Counted from the first letter of the stretch, positions 40,626 through 50,023 are shown. The stretch is 64,000 nucleotides of DNA from Nocardioides thalensis (GCF_013410655.1 NZ_JACCFP010000001.1:2999501-3063500), one strand, 5' to 3'. The notes: a model not told the origin generated them from the letters alone. Numbers and translations: made by a program.

Positions 40626-43607
40626 CTACTCCTCGGTCGCCCCGTCGGTCGGCTCGGTCGACTCCTCCGTCGACTCCGACTGGTCCGCGGGCTCGTCGTC
40701 CCCAGCCGCCTCGTCGCGTTCGTCGGCCAGCGCGACCGCCTCGGCGATCAACCGCTCGGCCTCTTCGATGTGCCGGGCCCACGCCTCGAGGTCGGTGCCC
40801 TGAACCTCCTCGGCGGCGTCGAACTCCTGCTGGGCGCGCCGCAGCAGGTCGGCGATCTGCTGGTCGATCGACAGTTCCGGACCGCCCTGGCCGTTGTTGT
40901 CGGGCCCTCCCTGGCCGGTGTTGCCCTGGCCGGTGTTGCCGTCGGGCACCGACTCGTTGAGCGCCGAGGCCAGCGCCTCCGTCAAGTTCTCGCCGATGCC
41001 CACCTGGCCGTCGTAGTAGACGATCACGTACTGCAGGATCGGGTATCCCGAGCCGCCGGTCTTCACGACGTAGACGGGCTCGACGTAGATCAGGCCGTCG
41101 TTGACCGGCAGCGTGAGCAGGTTGCCGTAGATCGGCGGCGTGGCGTCGGAGACCAGGTACTGCTGGAGCTCCTCGCGGACCGCGTCGTCCTGGCTCATCT
41201 CGTTGAAAACCTGGCCGGGCGCGAGCACGTTGGCCTCGGTCTCGCGCAGCGAGATCTGCCCGAAGCTCTGGGACGTCGCGTCGGAGTTGACCTCCGCGAA
41301 CGCCGCCACCGTGTCCTTGCCACGCGGGGTGAAGACCGACGTCATCGACCACTGACCGTCACCGGTGAACACCCGGTAGGGCGGCTGGAACGTGTTGTCC
41401 ACGTTGGGATCGGTCGCGACGTCCCAGCGGTCATTGCCCTGGTAGAACTCCCCAGCGTTGGTGACGTGGTACTTCTGCAGCTGGAAACGCTGCACCTTGA
41501 ACATGTCCTCGGGGTAACGCAGGTGGTCCATCAGCGATTGCGGGATCGCCGACCTCGGCTGCACCGTGTCGGGGAACGCGCTCATCCAGGTGTTGAGCAT
41601 CGGGTCGGTCTCGTCCCAGGCGTACAAGGTGACCGTGCCGTCGTAGGCGTCCACCGTCGCCTTCACCGCCGAGCGCATGTAGCTGATCTCGTCGGTGGGG
41701 ATGGTCTGGAAACCGGTCTCCTCCGCGAGCGAGTCGTCGGTCATCTCCTCGAAGGACTCGCGCTGCGCGTTGGGATAGCGGTCGGTCGTCGTGTAACCGT
41801 CGAGGATCCACTGGACGCGCCCGTCGATCACCGCCGGGTAGGGGTCGTTGTCGATCGTCAACCAGGGCGCCACCGCCTCGACCCGCTCGACGGGCTGGCG
41901 GTTGTAGAGGACCTTCGAGTTCTCGTTGACGCGTCCGGACAGGAGGAAGTTCGGCTCGCCGAACTTGAGGGCGTACATGAACTGGTTGAAGGCCCCGCCG
42001 ACGTCGACGCCGCCCTCGCCGTCATAAGTGGTCGTCGTCTCCTGGCGCGAGTCAGGGTCGAGGTTGAGACCCAGCCCGAGCTCGACGTCATTGCTGTCCT
42101 CGCTCGCCTTGCCGACGATGGAGTACGACGGGCTGTCCTCGCCGTAGTAGATGCGGTTCTCGATGTCGGCGGCTTCGGAGAACACGTTGTCGGAGGCAGT
42201 AATGCCCTCCGCCCAGACCATACGGCCGTTGGCATCGCCGGCCTGGCTGTCGTCGATCCGGTTGCCGTAGGCCGCGATGAGTCCCTCACCGTGGGTGTAG
42301 ACCGTGTGGAGGTTGGACCAGTTGCGGTCGGCGGGGTTGATGCCGTCCTGGTCGAGCTCGCGCACGCCGAGCACGAGCGGCTGCTGCCGTCCGTCGATCT
42401 CGTAGCGGTCGACGTCGAGTACCGGCGGCACCGAGTAGTAGACGAAGGGCTGCTGCCGCTCCTCGAACGTCTGGCGCACCCGCTGCGGGTCGACGACGGG
42501 CACCTGGTCGAGCTGTCCCATCAGCTCGCGCAGGTTGGCGGTCTCCGCCGATCCAGAGGCGTCGAAGGGTTCTGGCTCGACGTTCTCCAGCCCGAACGCC
42601 TTGCGGGTGGCCTCGATGTTGGCCTCGATGTACTCCGCTTCCTTGTCGGCCTCGGTCGGCTTGACCTGGAAGTTCTGCACGATCGCCGGCCAGATCATCC
42701 CGAGGAGGATGGCCGAGAGCGCGAGGAGGGCGAGGCCCACCGACGGCAGCTGCCAGGTGCGGCGCCAGATGTTGAGGAAGAAGAGGATCGCGCAGATGAC
42801 GGCGACCCCCATCAGGATGTTGCGCGCGGGCAGCAGCGCGTTCTCGCCGGTGAAGTTCATCCCGGTGAAGCGCTCGTGGTCGTCGGTGACCAGGTCGAAC
42901 CGGTCGAGGTAGTAGTCGACGGCCTTGGCGAGCACGAAGATGCCGAGCAGGACCGAGAACTGCACCTGCGCCGCGCCCGACAGGCGGTCGTGCTGCACCT
43001 GGAGTCGGATCCCGCCGTACAGGTAGTGCACGACCGCGGTCGCGATCACCGCGACGACCGCGGCGGCCATCACGAAGTCGACGACGTAGTGCCACCACGG
43101 CAGGTCGAAGACGTAGAAGCCGATGTCGCGGCCGAAGTGCGCGTCCTCCTCGCCCCACTCCTGGCCGTTGCGCCAGAGCAGGTAGGTGCGCCACTGCCCG
43201 ACGGCCGAGGTGCCGGCGAACCCGCCGACCACGATCGCGACACCGATCAGCAGCCAGGTGCGAATCGGGGTGACGGCATCGCGGTAGCGGTCGACGCTGC
43301 TGTCGGCGCCGGGCATCCGGAACAGCGGCCGGAAGCGGTAGGCGAGGTGCATGTTGACGGCGACCGCGGCCCCCATGAACACGCCGAAGACGAGGAATAG
43401 CCCCACCCGGGTCCACAGCATCGTGGAGAAGACCTGGCTGTAGCCGACCTCGCGGTACCAGAGCCGGTCGGTGTAGATCGCGGCGAACGCCGTCAGCGCG
43501 AAGAACCCGACCAGCAGGATTCCGCCGGTGATCACCAGTGCCCGGGCGCGTCGCCCGGGTCGCCGGGTCGTGGGCTCGTCCGGCTCCTCGTCGAACAGGT
43601 CGCTCAC
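40626..43607 (-). CDS. UPF0182-family large membrane protein (Rv3193c-like)
   Basis: A 993-residue protein. The N-terminal 330 residues contain about seven membrane helices; the rest is a large extracytoplasmic domain with conserved segments such as NLRELMGQLDQ, YTHGEGL and LPVNDGLIYVEPVY. The last 70 residues are acidic and low in complexity. The family is widespread in actinobacteria and its function is not known. It starts with GTG, overlapping the stop of the PPA1309-like gene (GTGA). Confidence 0.92.
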   Translation of the reverse strand: MSDLFDEEPDEPTTRRPGRRARALVITGGILLVGFFALTAFAAIYTDRLWYREVGYSQVFSTMLWTRVGLFLVFGVFMGAAVAVNMHLAYRFRPLFRMPGADSSVDRYRDAVTPIRTWLLIGVAIVVGGFAGTSAVGQWRTYLLWRNGQEWGEEDAHFGRDIGFYVFDLPWWHYVVDFVMAAAVVAVIATAVVHYLYGGIRLQVQHDRLSGAAQVQFSVLLGIFVLAKAVDYYLDRFDLVTDDHERFTGMNFTGENALLPARNILMGVAVICAILFFLNIWRRTWQLPSVGLALLALSAILLGMIWPAIVQNFQVKPTEADKEAEYIEANIEATRKAFGLENVEPEPFDASGSAETANLRELMGQLDQVPVVDPQRVRQTFEERQQPFVYYSVPPVLDVDRYEIDGRQQPLVLGVRELDQDGINPADRNWSNLHTVYTHGEGLIAAYGNRIDDSQAGDANGRMVWAEGITASDNVFSEAADIENRIYYGEDSPSYSIVGKASEDSNDVELGLGLNLDPDSRQETTTTYDGEGGVDVGGAFNQFMYALKFGEPNFLLSGRVNENSKVLYNRQPVERVEAVAPWLTIDNDPYPAVIDGRVQWILDGYTTTDRYPNAQRESFEEMTDDSLAEETGFQTIPTDEISYMRSAVKATVDAYDGTVTLYAWDETDPMLNTWMSAFPDTVQPRSAIPQSLMDHLRYPEDMFKVQRFQLQKYHVTNAGEFYQGNDRWDVATDPNVDNTFQPPYRVFTGDGQWSMTSVFTPRGKDTVAAFAEVNSDATSQSFGQISLRETEANVLAPGQVFNEMSQDDAVREELQQYLVSDATPPIYGNLLTLPVNDGLIYVEPVYVVKTGGSGYPILQYVIVYYDGQVGIGENLTEALASALNESVPDGNTGQGNTGQGGPDNNGQGGPELSIDQQIADLLRRAQQEFDAAEEVQGTDLEAWARHIEEAERLIAEAVALADERDEAAGDDEPADQSESTEESTEPTDGATEE

Positions 43608-44203
43608 GTGTCGGTCCTCTCCTCGTCAGTGCCCGCATCCGGGCCCCTCTCAGGCCCAACGTCCGGGTCGTCCTCGAGGGTTCCGCGCAGCAGCGCGATC
43701 AGGTTGGGCACCAGGTCGGGCCCGCCCATCACCGCGGCGTCCTCGTCGTGGGCGCGCAGGCGCAGGGCGCAGTACGACGCACCGTGGCGGGTGACGCCGG
43801 CGACGATCCTGACCTCCTGCTTGTCGGGGTGCTCGCGGGCGAACTCGACCGCGGCGTCCCGCTCCTCCGGCACCTGGCCGTCGGCGGCGGGCGGCAGCAC
43901 CAGCCGCTCCACGACCGCGGCGCACCCGAGCACGCCGGCGGGCCAGACGATCGTCTGCAGCAGCTCCTCGAGCGGCTGGTCGGCGCCGACCTCCTCCTGC
44001 TGGATCGGGGTCAGCGAGCCGCGCTCGCGGGTGTCGTCGAGGCCGAGGGCCGCGGCCAGCGCGGGCTCCGCGGCGACCAGCTCGGCGGTGTCGACCAGGG
44101 CGTAGAGCCCGGCCGGCTGGTCCCATCCCGCCGCGGCGTGATGGGTCTCGATCTCGAGCACGGCGCGCGCGAGCGCCGGGTCGACGTCCAGGTCCAGGTC
44201 CAC
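43604..44203 (-). CDS. PPA1309-family protein
   Basis: A roughly 199-residue soluble acidic protein matching the actinobacterial PPA1309 family by its segments LARAVLEIETHHAAAGWDQPAGLYALVDT (in part HHAAAGWDQPAGLYAL), LEELLQTIVWPAGVLGCA and HGASYCALRLR. Function unknown. The GTG at 44203 is preferred because GAGGA lies about 9 bases upstream; an ATG at 44236 inside the previous gene is the alternative. It lies between the Lon-type protease gene and UPF0182 with short spacing or overlap, so the three are co-transcribed. Confidence 0.82.
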   Translation of the reverse strand: MDLDLDVDPALARAVLEIETHHAAAGWDQPAGLYALVDTAELVAAEPALAAALGLDDTRERGSLTPIQQEEVGADQPLEELLQTIVWPAGVLGCAAVVERLVLPPAADGQVPEERDAAVEFAREHPDKQEVRIVAGVTRHGASYCALRLRAHDEDAAVMGGPDLVPNLIALLRGTLEDDPDVGPERGPDAGTDEERTDT

Positions 44204-44213
44204 GCTCAGGTCC

Positions 44214-45251
44214 TCAGCATCGGGGCAGCTCGGCATCGGGGTCGGCGACCCAGGCCTCGAGGGCGAGTCGCGCCTCGTGCATCGTCGTCGCCTTCACCAG
44301 CTCGAGGTCCGGGTCGAGGTCGCTGACGTCGGCGCAGTTGTCGGCCGGCACGAAGAACAGGTCGGTGCCGACGGCCTCGGCGCCCGCGATCTTCTGCTCG
44401 ATGCCGCCGATCGGGCCGACCGTCCCGTCGGGCATCAGCTCGCCGGTGCCGGCGACGACCTCGCCCCCGGTCAGGGAGCCGGGGGTCAGCGTGTCGTAGA
44501 CGGCCAGCGAGAACATCAGACCGGCGCTCGGCCCGCCGATGTCGGGGTTGACCTGGATCTTGACGTCGAAGGGGAACTTGTAGCCGATCCCGGGGTAGAT
44601 CCCGATCTTCGGCGAGCCCTCGTCCATCTCGGGCGCGACCTTGACGGTCACCCGGCGGTGGTTGCGCAGCACCACGATCTCGGCGGGCTCTCCCGGCTCG
44701 TGGGCCTGGATCAGCCGGACGACGTCGTCGGCGGTCTTGACCTTCTCGCCGTCGATCGAGACGAAGATGTCGCGGACCCTGAGCTTGCCGTCGGCCGGGG
44801 TGCCGGCGTTGACGCGGGCGACCTGGACGGCGGACGTCACCTTCTCGCCGATCTCCTCGAGCGCGACGGCGACGGCGTTGTCCTGCGAGCTGACCATCGA
44901 CAGCTGACCCTGGATCTCCTCGTCCTCCTCGGTCGTGTCGTCCGGGTGCGCGACGTCGTAGGGGATCACGGCCTCGTCGGGGTCGAGCCAGCGCTGGAGC
45001 GCCTCCCCCAGGCTGAGGCGGTCGTCGAACGGCGTGGACTGGACGGTGGTGAAGCGGATCTCGCCGTCGTCGTGGTAGGTCGGGTGGCCGTCGACCTGGA
45101 TGAGCTCGGACTCGTTCTCGTCCTTCGCGAGGATGTCGAACGTCGGGCCCGGGCTGTAGGCGGCGTAGGGCAGCGGCACGGCCAGCGCGAGCACCGCGAG
45201 CACGAGGAGCAGCGGCCCCGCGATGCAGACGGCGATCATGCGCTGACTCAT
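44214..45251 (-). CDS. PDZ-domain Lon-type serine protease (YlbL/Rv3194c-like)
   Basis: A 345-residue protein with one N-terminal membrane helix (residues about 7-28), a PDZ domain (about 125-210, including GKLRVRDIFVSIDGEKV in part) and an S16 Lon protease domain. The catalytic dyad is visible: Ser in GGPSAGLMF (about 242) and Lys in GGIEQKIAGA (about 285). It would act outside the cytoplasm on an unknown substrate. It is the first gene of the operon with the PPA1309-like and UPF0182 genes. Confidence 0.92.
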   Translation of the reverse strand: MSQRMIAVCIAGPLLLVLAVLALAVPLPYAAYSPGPTFDILAKDENESELIQVDGHPTYHDDGEIRFTTVQSTPFDDRLSLGEALQRWLDPDEAVIPYDVAHPDDTTEEDEEIQGQLSMVSSQDNAVAVALEEIGEKVTSAVQVARVNAGTPADGKLRVRDIFVSIDGEKVKTADDVVRLIQAHEPGEPAEIVVLRNHRRVTVKVAPEMDEGSPKIGIYPGIGYKFPFDVKIQVNPDIGGPSAGLMFSLAVYDTLTPGSLTGGEVVAGTGELMPDGTVGPIGGIEQKIAGAEAVGTDLFFVPADNCADVSDLDPDLELVKATTMHEARLALEAWVADPDAELPRC

Positions 45252-45308
45252 GGCGCCTACCTTCTCACCTGCGACAAAGCAGCCGACGGGTGGTCCGGTC
45301 GCCGGTGG

Positions 45309-45614
45309 TCAGGAGGCGCGGCGGTCGGAGCCGCGCTCGTCGGCGGCCGTCTCGGCAGCCGTCTCGTCCGGCTTGACCACGACGGGACGGGTACGGCGCA
45401 CCGCCACCCCTGTCGACTGCTCCGGCGCGCGGCGCGGCGCGGCGTACCCGGGCCGGCGTCCCTCCCTGCCGAGGGCCTCGCCGATGCGGCGCGCGGCCTC
45501 GTCGCGGTCGATCGTCCCGCGGCCCGCGCGACGCGCGGAGCCCGACCAGGCGACCCACAGCATCGCCACGACCGTGACGACGGCCGCGGGCACGAGCCAG
45601 AGCAGGATCTCCAC
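45309..45614 (-). CDS. Small membrane-anchored hypothetical protein (101 aa)
   Basis: A 101-residue protein with an N-terminal membrane helix (residues about 4-24) and a basic, low-complexity cytoplasmic tail (GTIDRDEAARRIGEALG, then Arg/Pro/Ala-rich). Similar short proteins stand next to moaE or the PDZ protease gene in related genomes as far as I know. Unknown function. Confidence 0.6.
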   Translation of the reverse strand: MEILLWLVPAAVVTVVAMLWVAWSGSARRAGRGTIDRDEAARRIGEALGREGRRPGYAAPRRAPEQSTGVAVRRTRPVVVKPDETAAETAADERGSDRRAS

Positions 45615-45648
45615 CCGTCGAGGGTAGGTCGGCTGACGGCCGAGATCC

Positions 45649-46077
45649 CTACGGCGCGCCGACCCACTCCTCGGTGCCGTCGGCGAACAGCTGGTGCTTC
45701 CAGATCGGCACCTCGGCCTTGAGGGTGTCGATGAGGGCGCGGCTCGCGTCGAACGCGGAGCCGCGGTGGCCCGCAGTCGTCGCGACGACGACGGCCAGGT
45801 CGCCGATCGCGAGGTCGCCCACGCGGTGCACCGCCGCGACGCCGCGCACGTCGTAGTCCCCCGCCACCTTGACGCAGACCTCCTCCAGCCGCGCCAGCGC
45901 GGTGGGGTGCGCGGAGTAGCTCAGCCCGGTGACGGACTTGCCGCCGTCGTGGTCGCGGACCCGGCCGACGAAGACGACCAGGCCGCCGGCGCCGTCGTCG
46001 TCGAGGCTGCCGACGACCTCGTCGACCGACAGCGGGGTGTCGTGGATCGCGGCGAGGCGGACGGCGGGGTGGCTCAC
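45649..46077 (-). CDS. moaE: Molybdopterin synthase large subunit MoaE
   Basis: A 142-residue protein of normal MoaE length. Family segments are GGLVVFVGRVRDHDGG (residues about 31-46), LSYSAHPTA, VHRVGDLAIGD and the catalytic-region VPIWKHQLFADG with the conserved Lys. MoaE with MoaD inserts sulfur into precursor Z in molybdenum cofactor synthesis. The GTG at 46077 begins at the conserved N-terminus. It may serve the sulfite-oxidase-like enzyme encoded at 27.7 kb. No other moa gene is in the window. Confidence 0.93.
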   Translation of the reverse strand: MSHPAVRLAAIHDTPLSVDEVVGSLDDDGAGGLVVFVGRVRDHDGGKSVTGLSYSAHPTALARLEEVCVKVAGDYDVRGVAAVHRVGDLAIGDLAVVVATTAGHRGSAFDASRALIDTLKAEVPIWKHQLFADGTEEWVGAP

Positions 46078-46197
46078 GCATCTCACCTTAGGCGAGTAAG
46101 CGAGCGACAGCACCGGGCGAGGGACGAGCTGGGGTGCTGGCCGCGAGCGCGCGAGCCAGCCGCGAAGCGGCTAGGGCGGACGGCGTACTTTTGAGCC

Positions 46198-47583
46198 ATG
46201 AGTGACCAGCCCGGAAACCCTGGCGACCCCGAGGAGCCCAACCCGTTCAAGGGCACGCCGTTCGAGCAGCTGTTCGGGCCCGGCGGGTTCGGCGGCATCG
46301 GCGGCCTCGGCAACCTCGGCCAGGGCGGCGCCGGCGGGGCCGGCGGCTTCGACCTGTCCCAGCTGTTCGGGCAGCTCCAGGCGATGATGCAGCCCTACGA
46401 CGGCCCGCTGAACTGGAACGCCGCCGACGACCTGGCGCGCAAGACGATCGCGCAGGAGTCGGACCCGAGCCCGACCGACCGCGACGCGTCGCGGGTGGCC
46501 GACGCCGTCCAGCTCGCCGACCACTGGCTCGACGCCGCGACGGAGTTCTCGTCCGGCGTCAGCACGACCGCGGCCTGGAGCCGCGCCGAGTGGCTAGTCG
46601 AGACCCGCCCGGTGTGGAAGGTGCTCGTCGAGCCGGTCGCGGCGACCTCGGTCGCGGGGCTGTCCGGCGCGCTGCCCGAGGAGGTGCGGGCCCAGGCCGG
46701 CCCCTTCATCGGCATCATCGGCCAGGCGGTCGGCGGCATGCTCGCCCACCAGGTCGGCCAGGGGCTCGGCGCGCTGGCCGGCGAGGTGCTCACCGCCTCC
46801 GACATCGGCCTCCCCCTCGGGGCGCCCGGCAAGGCGGCGCTGGTGATGAGCAACGTCCGCGCGTTCGCCTACGGCCTCAACGTGAGCGAGGACGACGTGA
46901 TCCTCTACCTCGCGCTGCGCGAGGCCGCCCACCAGCGGCTCTTCGCCCACGTGCCGTGGTTGCGCGAGCACCTGATCGGCGCGGTCACCGACTACGCCCA
47001 GGGCCTGGAGATCAACGCCCAGCAGATCCAGGAGCGCGTGCAGGAGCAGCTGCGCAACATCGACCCGACCAACCCGGCGGCGATGCAGGGACTGCTCGAG
47101 GGCGGCCTGTTCGACCCGCCCAACTCCCCCGCCCAGGCCGCCGCGCTCTCCCGCCTCGAGATCGCGCTCGCGCTCGTCGAGGGCTGGGTCGACGAGGTCG
47201 TCAGCCAGGCCACCGAGGGCCGGATGCCGGCCGCGACCCCGCTGCGGGAGGCCGTACGGCGCCGCCGCGCCGCCGGCGGTCCGGCGGAGCAGACGTTCGC
47301 CGCCCTCGTCGGGCTCGAGCTGCGGCCGCGCCGGCTGCGCGACGCCTCGACCCTCTGGGGCGGCTTGCGCGCCCGCGCCGGTTCGGAGGCGCGCGACGGG
47401 GTGTGGATGCACCCCGACCTGCTGCCGACGGCGGCCGACCTCGACGACCCGCTGTCGTTCCGGGCCGACGCCACCGCGGTGGAGCTCTCGGAGGACGAGT
47501 TCGACGAGGAGCTGCGCAAGCTGCTCGACGGTGGCGGCTCCGACGAGTCCGGCGGCGCCGCGGACAAGCCGACCGAGGAGTGA
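46198..47583 (+). CDS. Zinc-dependent metalloprotease-like protein (DUF2342/Rv3195-like)
   Basis: A 461-residue protein. The Gly/Phe-rich first 60 residues (GPGGFGGIGGLG in part) lead to the DUF2342 domain with segments NWNAADDLARK, FIGIIGQAVGGMLAHQVGQGLGAL (in part) and LREAAHQRLFAHVPWL, where AAHQRL with flanking Glu may be the zinc site. The family is annotated as hydrolase or metalloprotease, without much experimental proof. It overlaps the NUDIX gene by four bases (GTGA). Confidence 0.87.
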   Translation: MSDQPGNPGDPEEPNPFKGTPFEQLFGPGGFGGIGGLGNLGQGGAGGAGGFDLSQLFGQLQAMMQPYDGPLNWNAADDLARKTIAQESDPSPTDRDASRVADAVQLADHWLDAATEFSSGVSTTAAWSRAEWLVETRPVWKVLVEPVAATSVAGLSGALPEEVRAQAGPFIGIIGQAVGGMLAHQVGQGLGALAGEVLTASDIGLPLGAPGKAALVMSNVRAFAYGLNVSEDDVILYLALREAAHQRLFAHVPWLREHLIGAVTDYAQGLEINAQQIQERVQEQLRNIDPTNPAAMQGLLEGGLFDPPNSPAQAAALSRLEIALALVEGWVDEVVSQATEGRMPAATPLREAVRRRRAAGGPAEQTFAALVGLELRPRRLRDASTLWGGLRARAGSEARDGVWMHPDLLPTAADLDDPLSFRADATAVELSEDEFDEELRKLLDGGGSDESGGAADKPTEE

Positions 47584-48128
47584 GCCTCCACGAGGACGCG
47601 CTCGCGACGCTCGCGAGCTGGACGGCGCCCGACCCCGAGCAGGAGCGGCTGCGCACACGGTTCGTGCGCCACCTGCACACCACGCCCGACGGCATGTGGC
47701 GGTCGTCGTACCCGCGCCACATCACGGCGGGCGCGCTGGTCATCGACCGCGACGGCTCCCGCGTCTTGCTCAACCTGCACGGCAAGGCCCAGCGGTGGTT
47801 CGCCTTCGGCGGCCACGCAGAGCGCGGCGACGTCTCCCTGTCCAACGTCGCGCGCCGCGAGGCGCGCGAGGAGTCCGGGATCATCGGCCTCGAGCTCGAC
47901 CCGGTGCCGGCCCAGCTCGACGTGCACCCGGTGCCGTTCTGCGACCCGCGGGGCGAGGTGTCCCACCTCGACGTCCGGTACGTCGCCGTCGCGCCGCCGT
48001 CGGCCGAGCAGGTCGTCAGCGACGAGTCGCTCGACGTGCGGTGGTGGCCGGTGGACGGCCTCCCCGAGCTCGAGCCGAGCATGCACGACCTGATCGCGAT
48101 CGCCCGCGGGCGGCTGGGCGTCCGCTAG
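47580..48128 (+). CDS. NUDIX hydrolase
   Basis: A 182-residue hydrolase starting with GTG inside the end of the DUF2342 gene. The Nudix box is visible as GGHAERGD followed by VARREAREESGI (residues about 79-103), and the domain begins HITAGALVID. Members split nucleoside diphosphates linked to another group; the precise substrate cannot be read from the sequence. The coupling with the DUF2342 gene points to one operon. Confidence 0.9.
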   Translation: MSLHEDALATLASWTAPDPEQERLRTRFVRHLHTTPDGMWRSSYPRHITAGALVIDRDGSRVLLNLHGKAQRWFAFGGHAERGDVSLSNVARREAREESGIIGLELDPVPAQLDVHPVPFCDPRGEVSHLDVRYVAVAPPSAEQVVSDESLDVRWWPVDGLPELEPSMHDLIAIARGRLGVR

Positions 48129-48161
48129 GCCGGGCCGGCAGCTCAGTCGGCCACCGGCGGT

Positions 48162-48722
48162 CTAGTCGGCGTCGTCGGGCAGGTCCTCGACCTCTTCCGT
48201 GGGCGGCGACGGCAACCGCGCGGCGTGCGACCAGCCCTCGAGGTAGCCCTTCGCCTTCTCGGTGTGCGGGTAGTGCGCCACCCAGCCCCAGAACGCCTTG
48301 TTGTGACTCGGCTCGAGCAGGTGCGCCAGCTCGTGCACGATCACGTAGTCGACGACCCAGCCCGGCATCTTCTGCAGCCGCTCGGAGAGCCGGATCGTGC
48401 GGTCGCCGGGCGTGCACGAGCCCCAGCGGGTGCGCTGGTTGGCCACCCAGCTCACCGACACCGGTGCGGCGAGGCCGCCGAGGTAGGCGTCGCTGAGCTC
48501 GCGCGCCCGCTTGAGCAGCTGGGCGTCGGTGAGCCGCTTCGGCCGCTCGCGGCGCTCGATGCGCTCCACCATCTTGCGCACCCACTCGCGCTCCTCGGCG
48601 CGGCTCAGCGTCTCCGGCATCAGCACGATGATCTTGTCGCCCTCGCGGTAGGCGGAGACCGTACGCCGCCGTCGGCGCGAGCGCCGGATCTCGACCCGGG
48701 GCTGCGACGACTTGGCTGGCAT
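48162..48722 (-). CDS. YgjP/SprT-like (DUF45) metallopeptidase-fold protein
   Basis: A 186-residue protein with the zinc motif HELAHLLEPSHNKAF, i.e. HExxH plus a later His (residues about 129-143), and the upstream segment QRTRWGSCTP that is typical of DUF45. The family is predicted to be a zinc peptidase but the substrate is not known. It lies convergent with the NUDIX gene. Confidence 0.87.
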   Translation of the reverse strand: MPAKSSQPRVEIRRSRRRRRTVSAYREGDKIIVLMPETLSRAEEREWVRKMVERIERRERPKRLTDAQLLKRARELSDAYLGGLAAPVSVSWVANQRTRWGSCTPGDRTIRLSERLQKMPGWVVDYVIVHELAHLLEPSHNKAFWGWVAHYPHTEKAKGYLEGWSHAARLPSPPTEEVEDLPDDAD

Positions 48723-48758
48723 GTCCCGACCTTAGGGCGTCGAGGGCCGCGATAGGCG

Positions 48759-49811
48759 CTACCGCGCGTTGGCCCACTCCAGCAGCCGCTCCACCGGCCA
48801 GGTGTTGACGATCCGGTCGGCGTCGATGCCGGCCTCCTCGGCCCGCTCGCAGCCGAGCACGAGGAAGTCCAGCTGTCCCGGGGCGTGCGCGTCGCTGTCG
48901 ATCGAGAACAGGCAGCCGGCGTCGCGCGCGAGCGCGAGCAGGTCCGACGGCGGGTCGCGCCGCTCGGGGCGGGAGTTGATCTCGACCGCGACCCCCTCCT
49001 CCGCGCACGCCTCGAACACCGCGCGGGCGTCGAACCTCGACTGCGGCCGGGTGCCGCGGTTGCCGGTCACGAGCCGCCCGGTGCAGTGCCCGAGCACGTT
49101 GGACCAGGGGTTGCGGATGGCGGCGATCATCCGGCGCGTCATCGCGTCGGGCTCCATCTTCAGCTTCGAGTGGACGCTGGCGACCCGCACCTCGAGCCGC
49201 TCGAACATCTCGGGCGTCTGGTCGAGGGAGCCGTCCTCGTTGATGTCGACCTCGATCCCCTTCAGCAGCCGGAAGCCGGAGCCGCCCAGGTGCGCGTTGA
49301 CCGCGTCGACGACGTCGAGCTGGCGGGCGAGGCGCTCCGCGCTGAGCCCCCGGGCCACCTTGAGCCGCGGCGAGTGGTCGGTCAGGACCAGGTAGTCGTG
49401 GCCGCACTCGATGGCGCTCATGGCCATCTCCTCGATCGGCGAGCCGCCATCGGACCAGTCGGAGTGGGAGTGCAGGTCGCCGCGCAGGGCGGCCCGGAGA
49501 CCGTCGCCGGCGCCGTCGCGGGTCAGGGCGGCGCCGTACTCCTCCTCGGCCTCGGCGAGCCGGTCCGGCACTCTCCCGGCGAGCGCCTGGGCGATGACCT
49601 TGGCGGTGCTGGCGCCGACGCCCTGGATGTCGGTGAGTGTGCCGGCCGCCGCGGCGGCGGCCACCTCCTCGGCCGGCAGCGGCAGGATCGCCGCGGCCGC
49701 GTTGCGGTAGGCCTTCACGCGGTAGGTGTCGGCCCGCCCGCGCTCGAGCAGGAACGCGATCCGGCGCAGCGCCGCCACCGGGCTGATGCCTTGGTCGGCC
49801 ACGTCGGCCAC
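48759..49811 (-). CDS. PHP-domain phosphoesterase with helix-hairpin-helix (PolX C-terminal-like)
   Basis: A 350-residue protein. The N-terminal 95 residues resemble the first helical and helix-hairpin-helix part of family X polymerases (RAYRNAAAAI-like start, then DIQGVGASTAK); the rest is a PHP domain with the metal-binding series GDLHSHSDWSDGG, VLTDHSP, GIEVDI, ASVHSK, GHCTGR and IDSDAH. The polymerase palm domain that bacterial PolX has between these parts is absent. Likely a metal-dependent nuclease or phosphatase. The GTG has AAGGGGG about 6 bases upstream. Confidence 0.87.
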   Translation of the reverse strand: MADVADQGISPVAALRRIAFLLERGRADTYRVKAYRNAAAAILPLPAEEVAAAAAAGTLTDIQGVGASTAKVIAQALAGRVPDRLAEAEEEYGAALTRDGAGDGLRAALRGDLHSHSDWSDGGSPIEEMAMSAIECGHDYLVLTDHSPRLKVARGLSAERLARQLDVVDAVNAHLGGSGFRLLKGIEVDINEDGSLDQTPEMFERLEVRVASVHSKLKMEPDAMTRRMIAAIRNPWSNVLGHCTGRLVTGNRGTRPQSRFDARAVFEACAEEGVAVEINSRPERRDPPSDLLALARDAGCLFSIDSDAHAPGQLDFLVLGCERAEEAGIDADRIVNTWPVERLLEWANAR

Positions 49812-49848
49812 GCGGCCCCCTTTCTTCGTCTGACGTCTCAGGAATTTC

Positions 49849-50023
49849 TTGTCCACAGGCGGTGGACGAGCCTGTGCACACGGTCCGGGCTGGTCAGGAC
49901 ACCGTACGGCGCCGCGCGGCACCGTGGCGCCGACCCCCTCGTCCACAGCTCATCCCGCGTTCCTCAGCGCTCCTCCACCGGTCATCGCCCTGCTCCACAG
50001 CGTCTTCCACAGGACTGTCCACA
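49849..50023 (+). promoter_or_regulatory. Cluster of five DnaA-box-like sites in a non-coding region (49812-50157)
   Basis: Nine-base sites ending TCCACA, all on the plus strand: TTGTCCACA (49849), TCGTCCACA (49939), TGCTCCACA (49991), TCTTCCACA (50003) and CTGTCCACA (50015). The first equals the consensus described for high-GC actinomycetes. The 346-base gap between the PHP and enoyl-CoA hydratase genes holds no credible gene, so this may be a DnaA-binding or titration site. Confidence 0.5.

Noticed and set aside
40299..43400. 1033-codon plus-strand reading frame
   Set aside because: It runs antisense through the UPF0182 gene, has Arg/Leu/Val-rich GC-driven composition and no domain; the UPF0182 protein on the other strand is clearly real.
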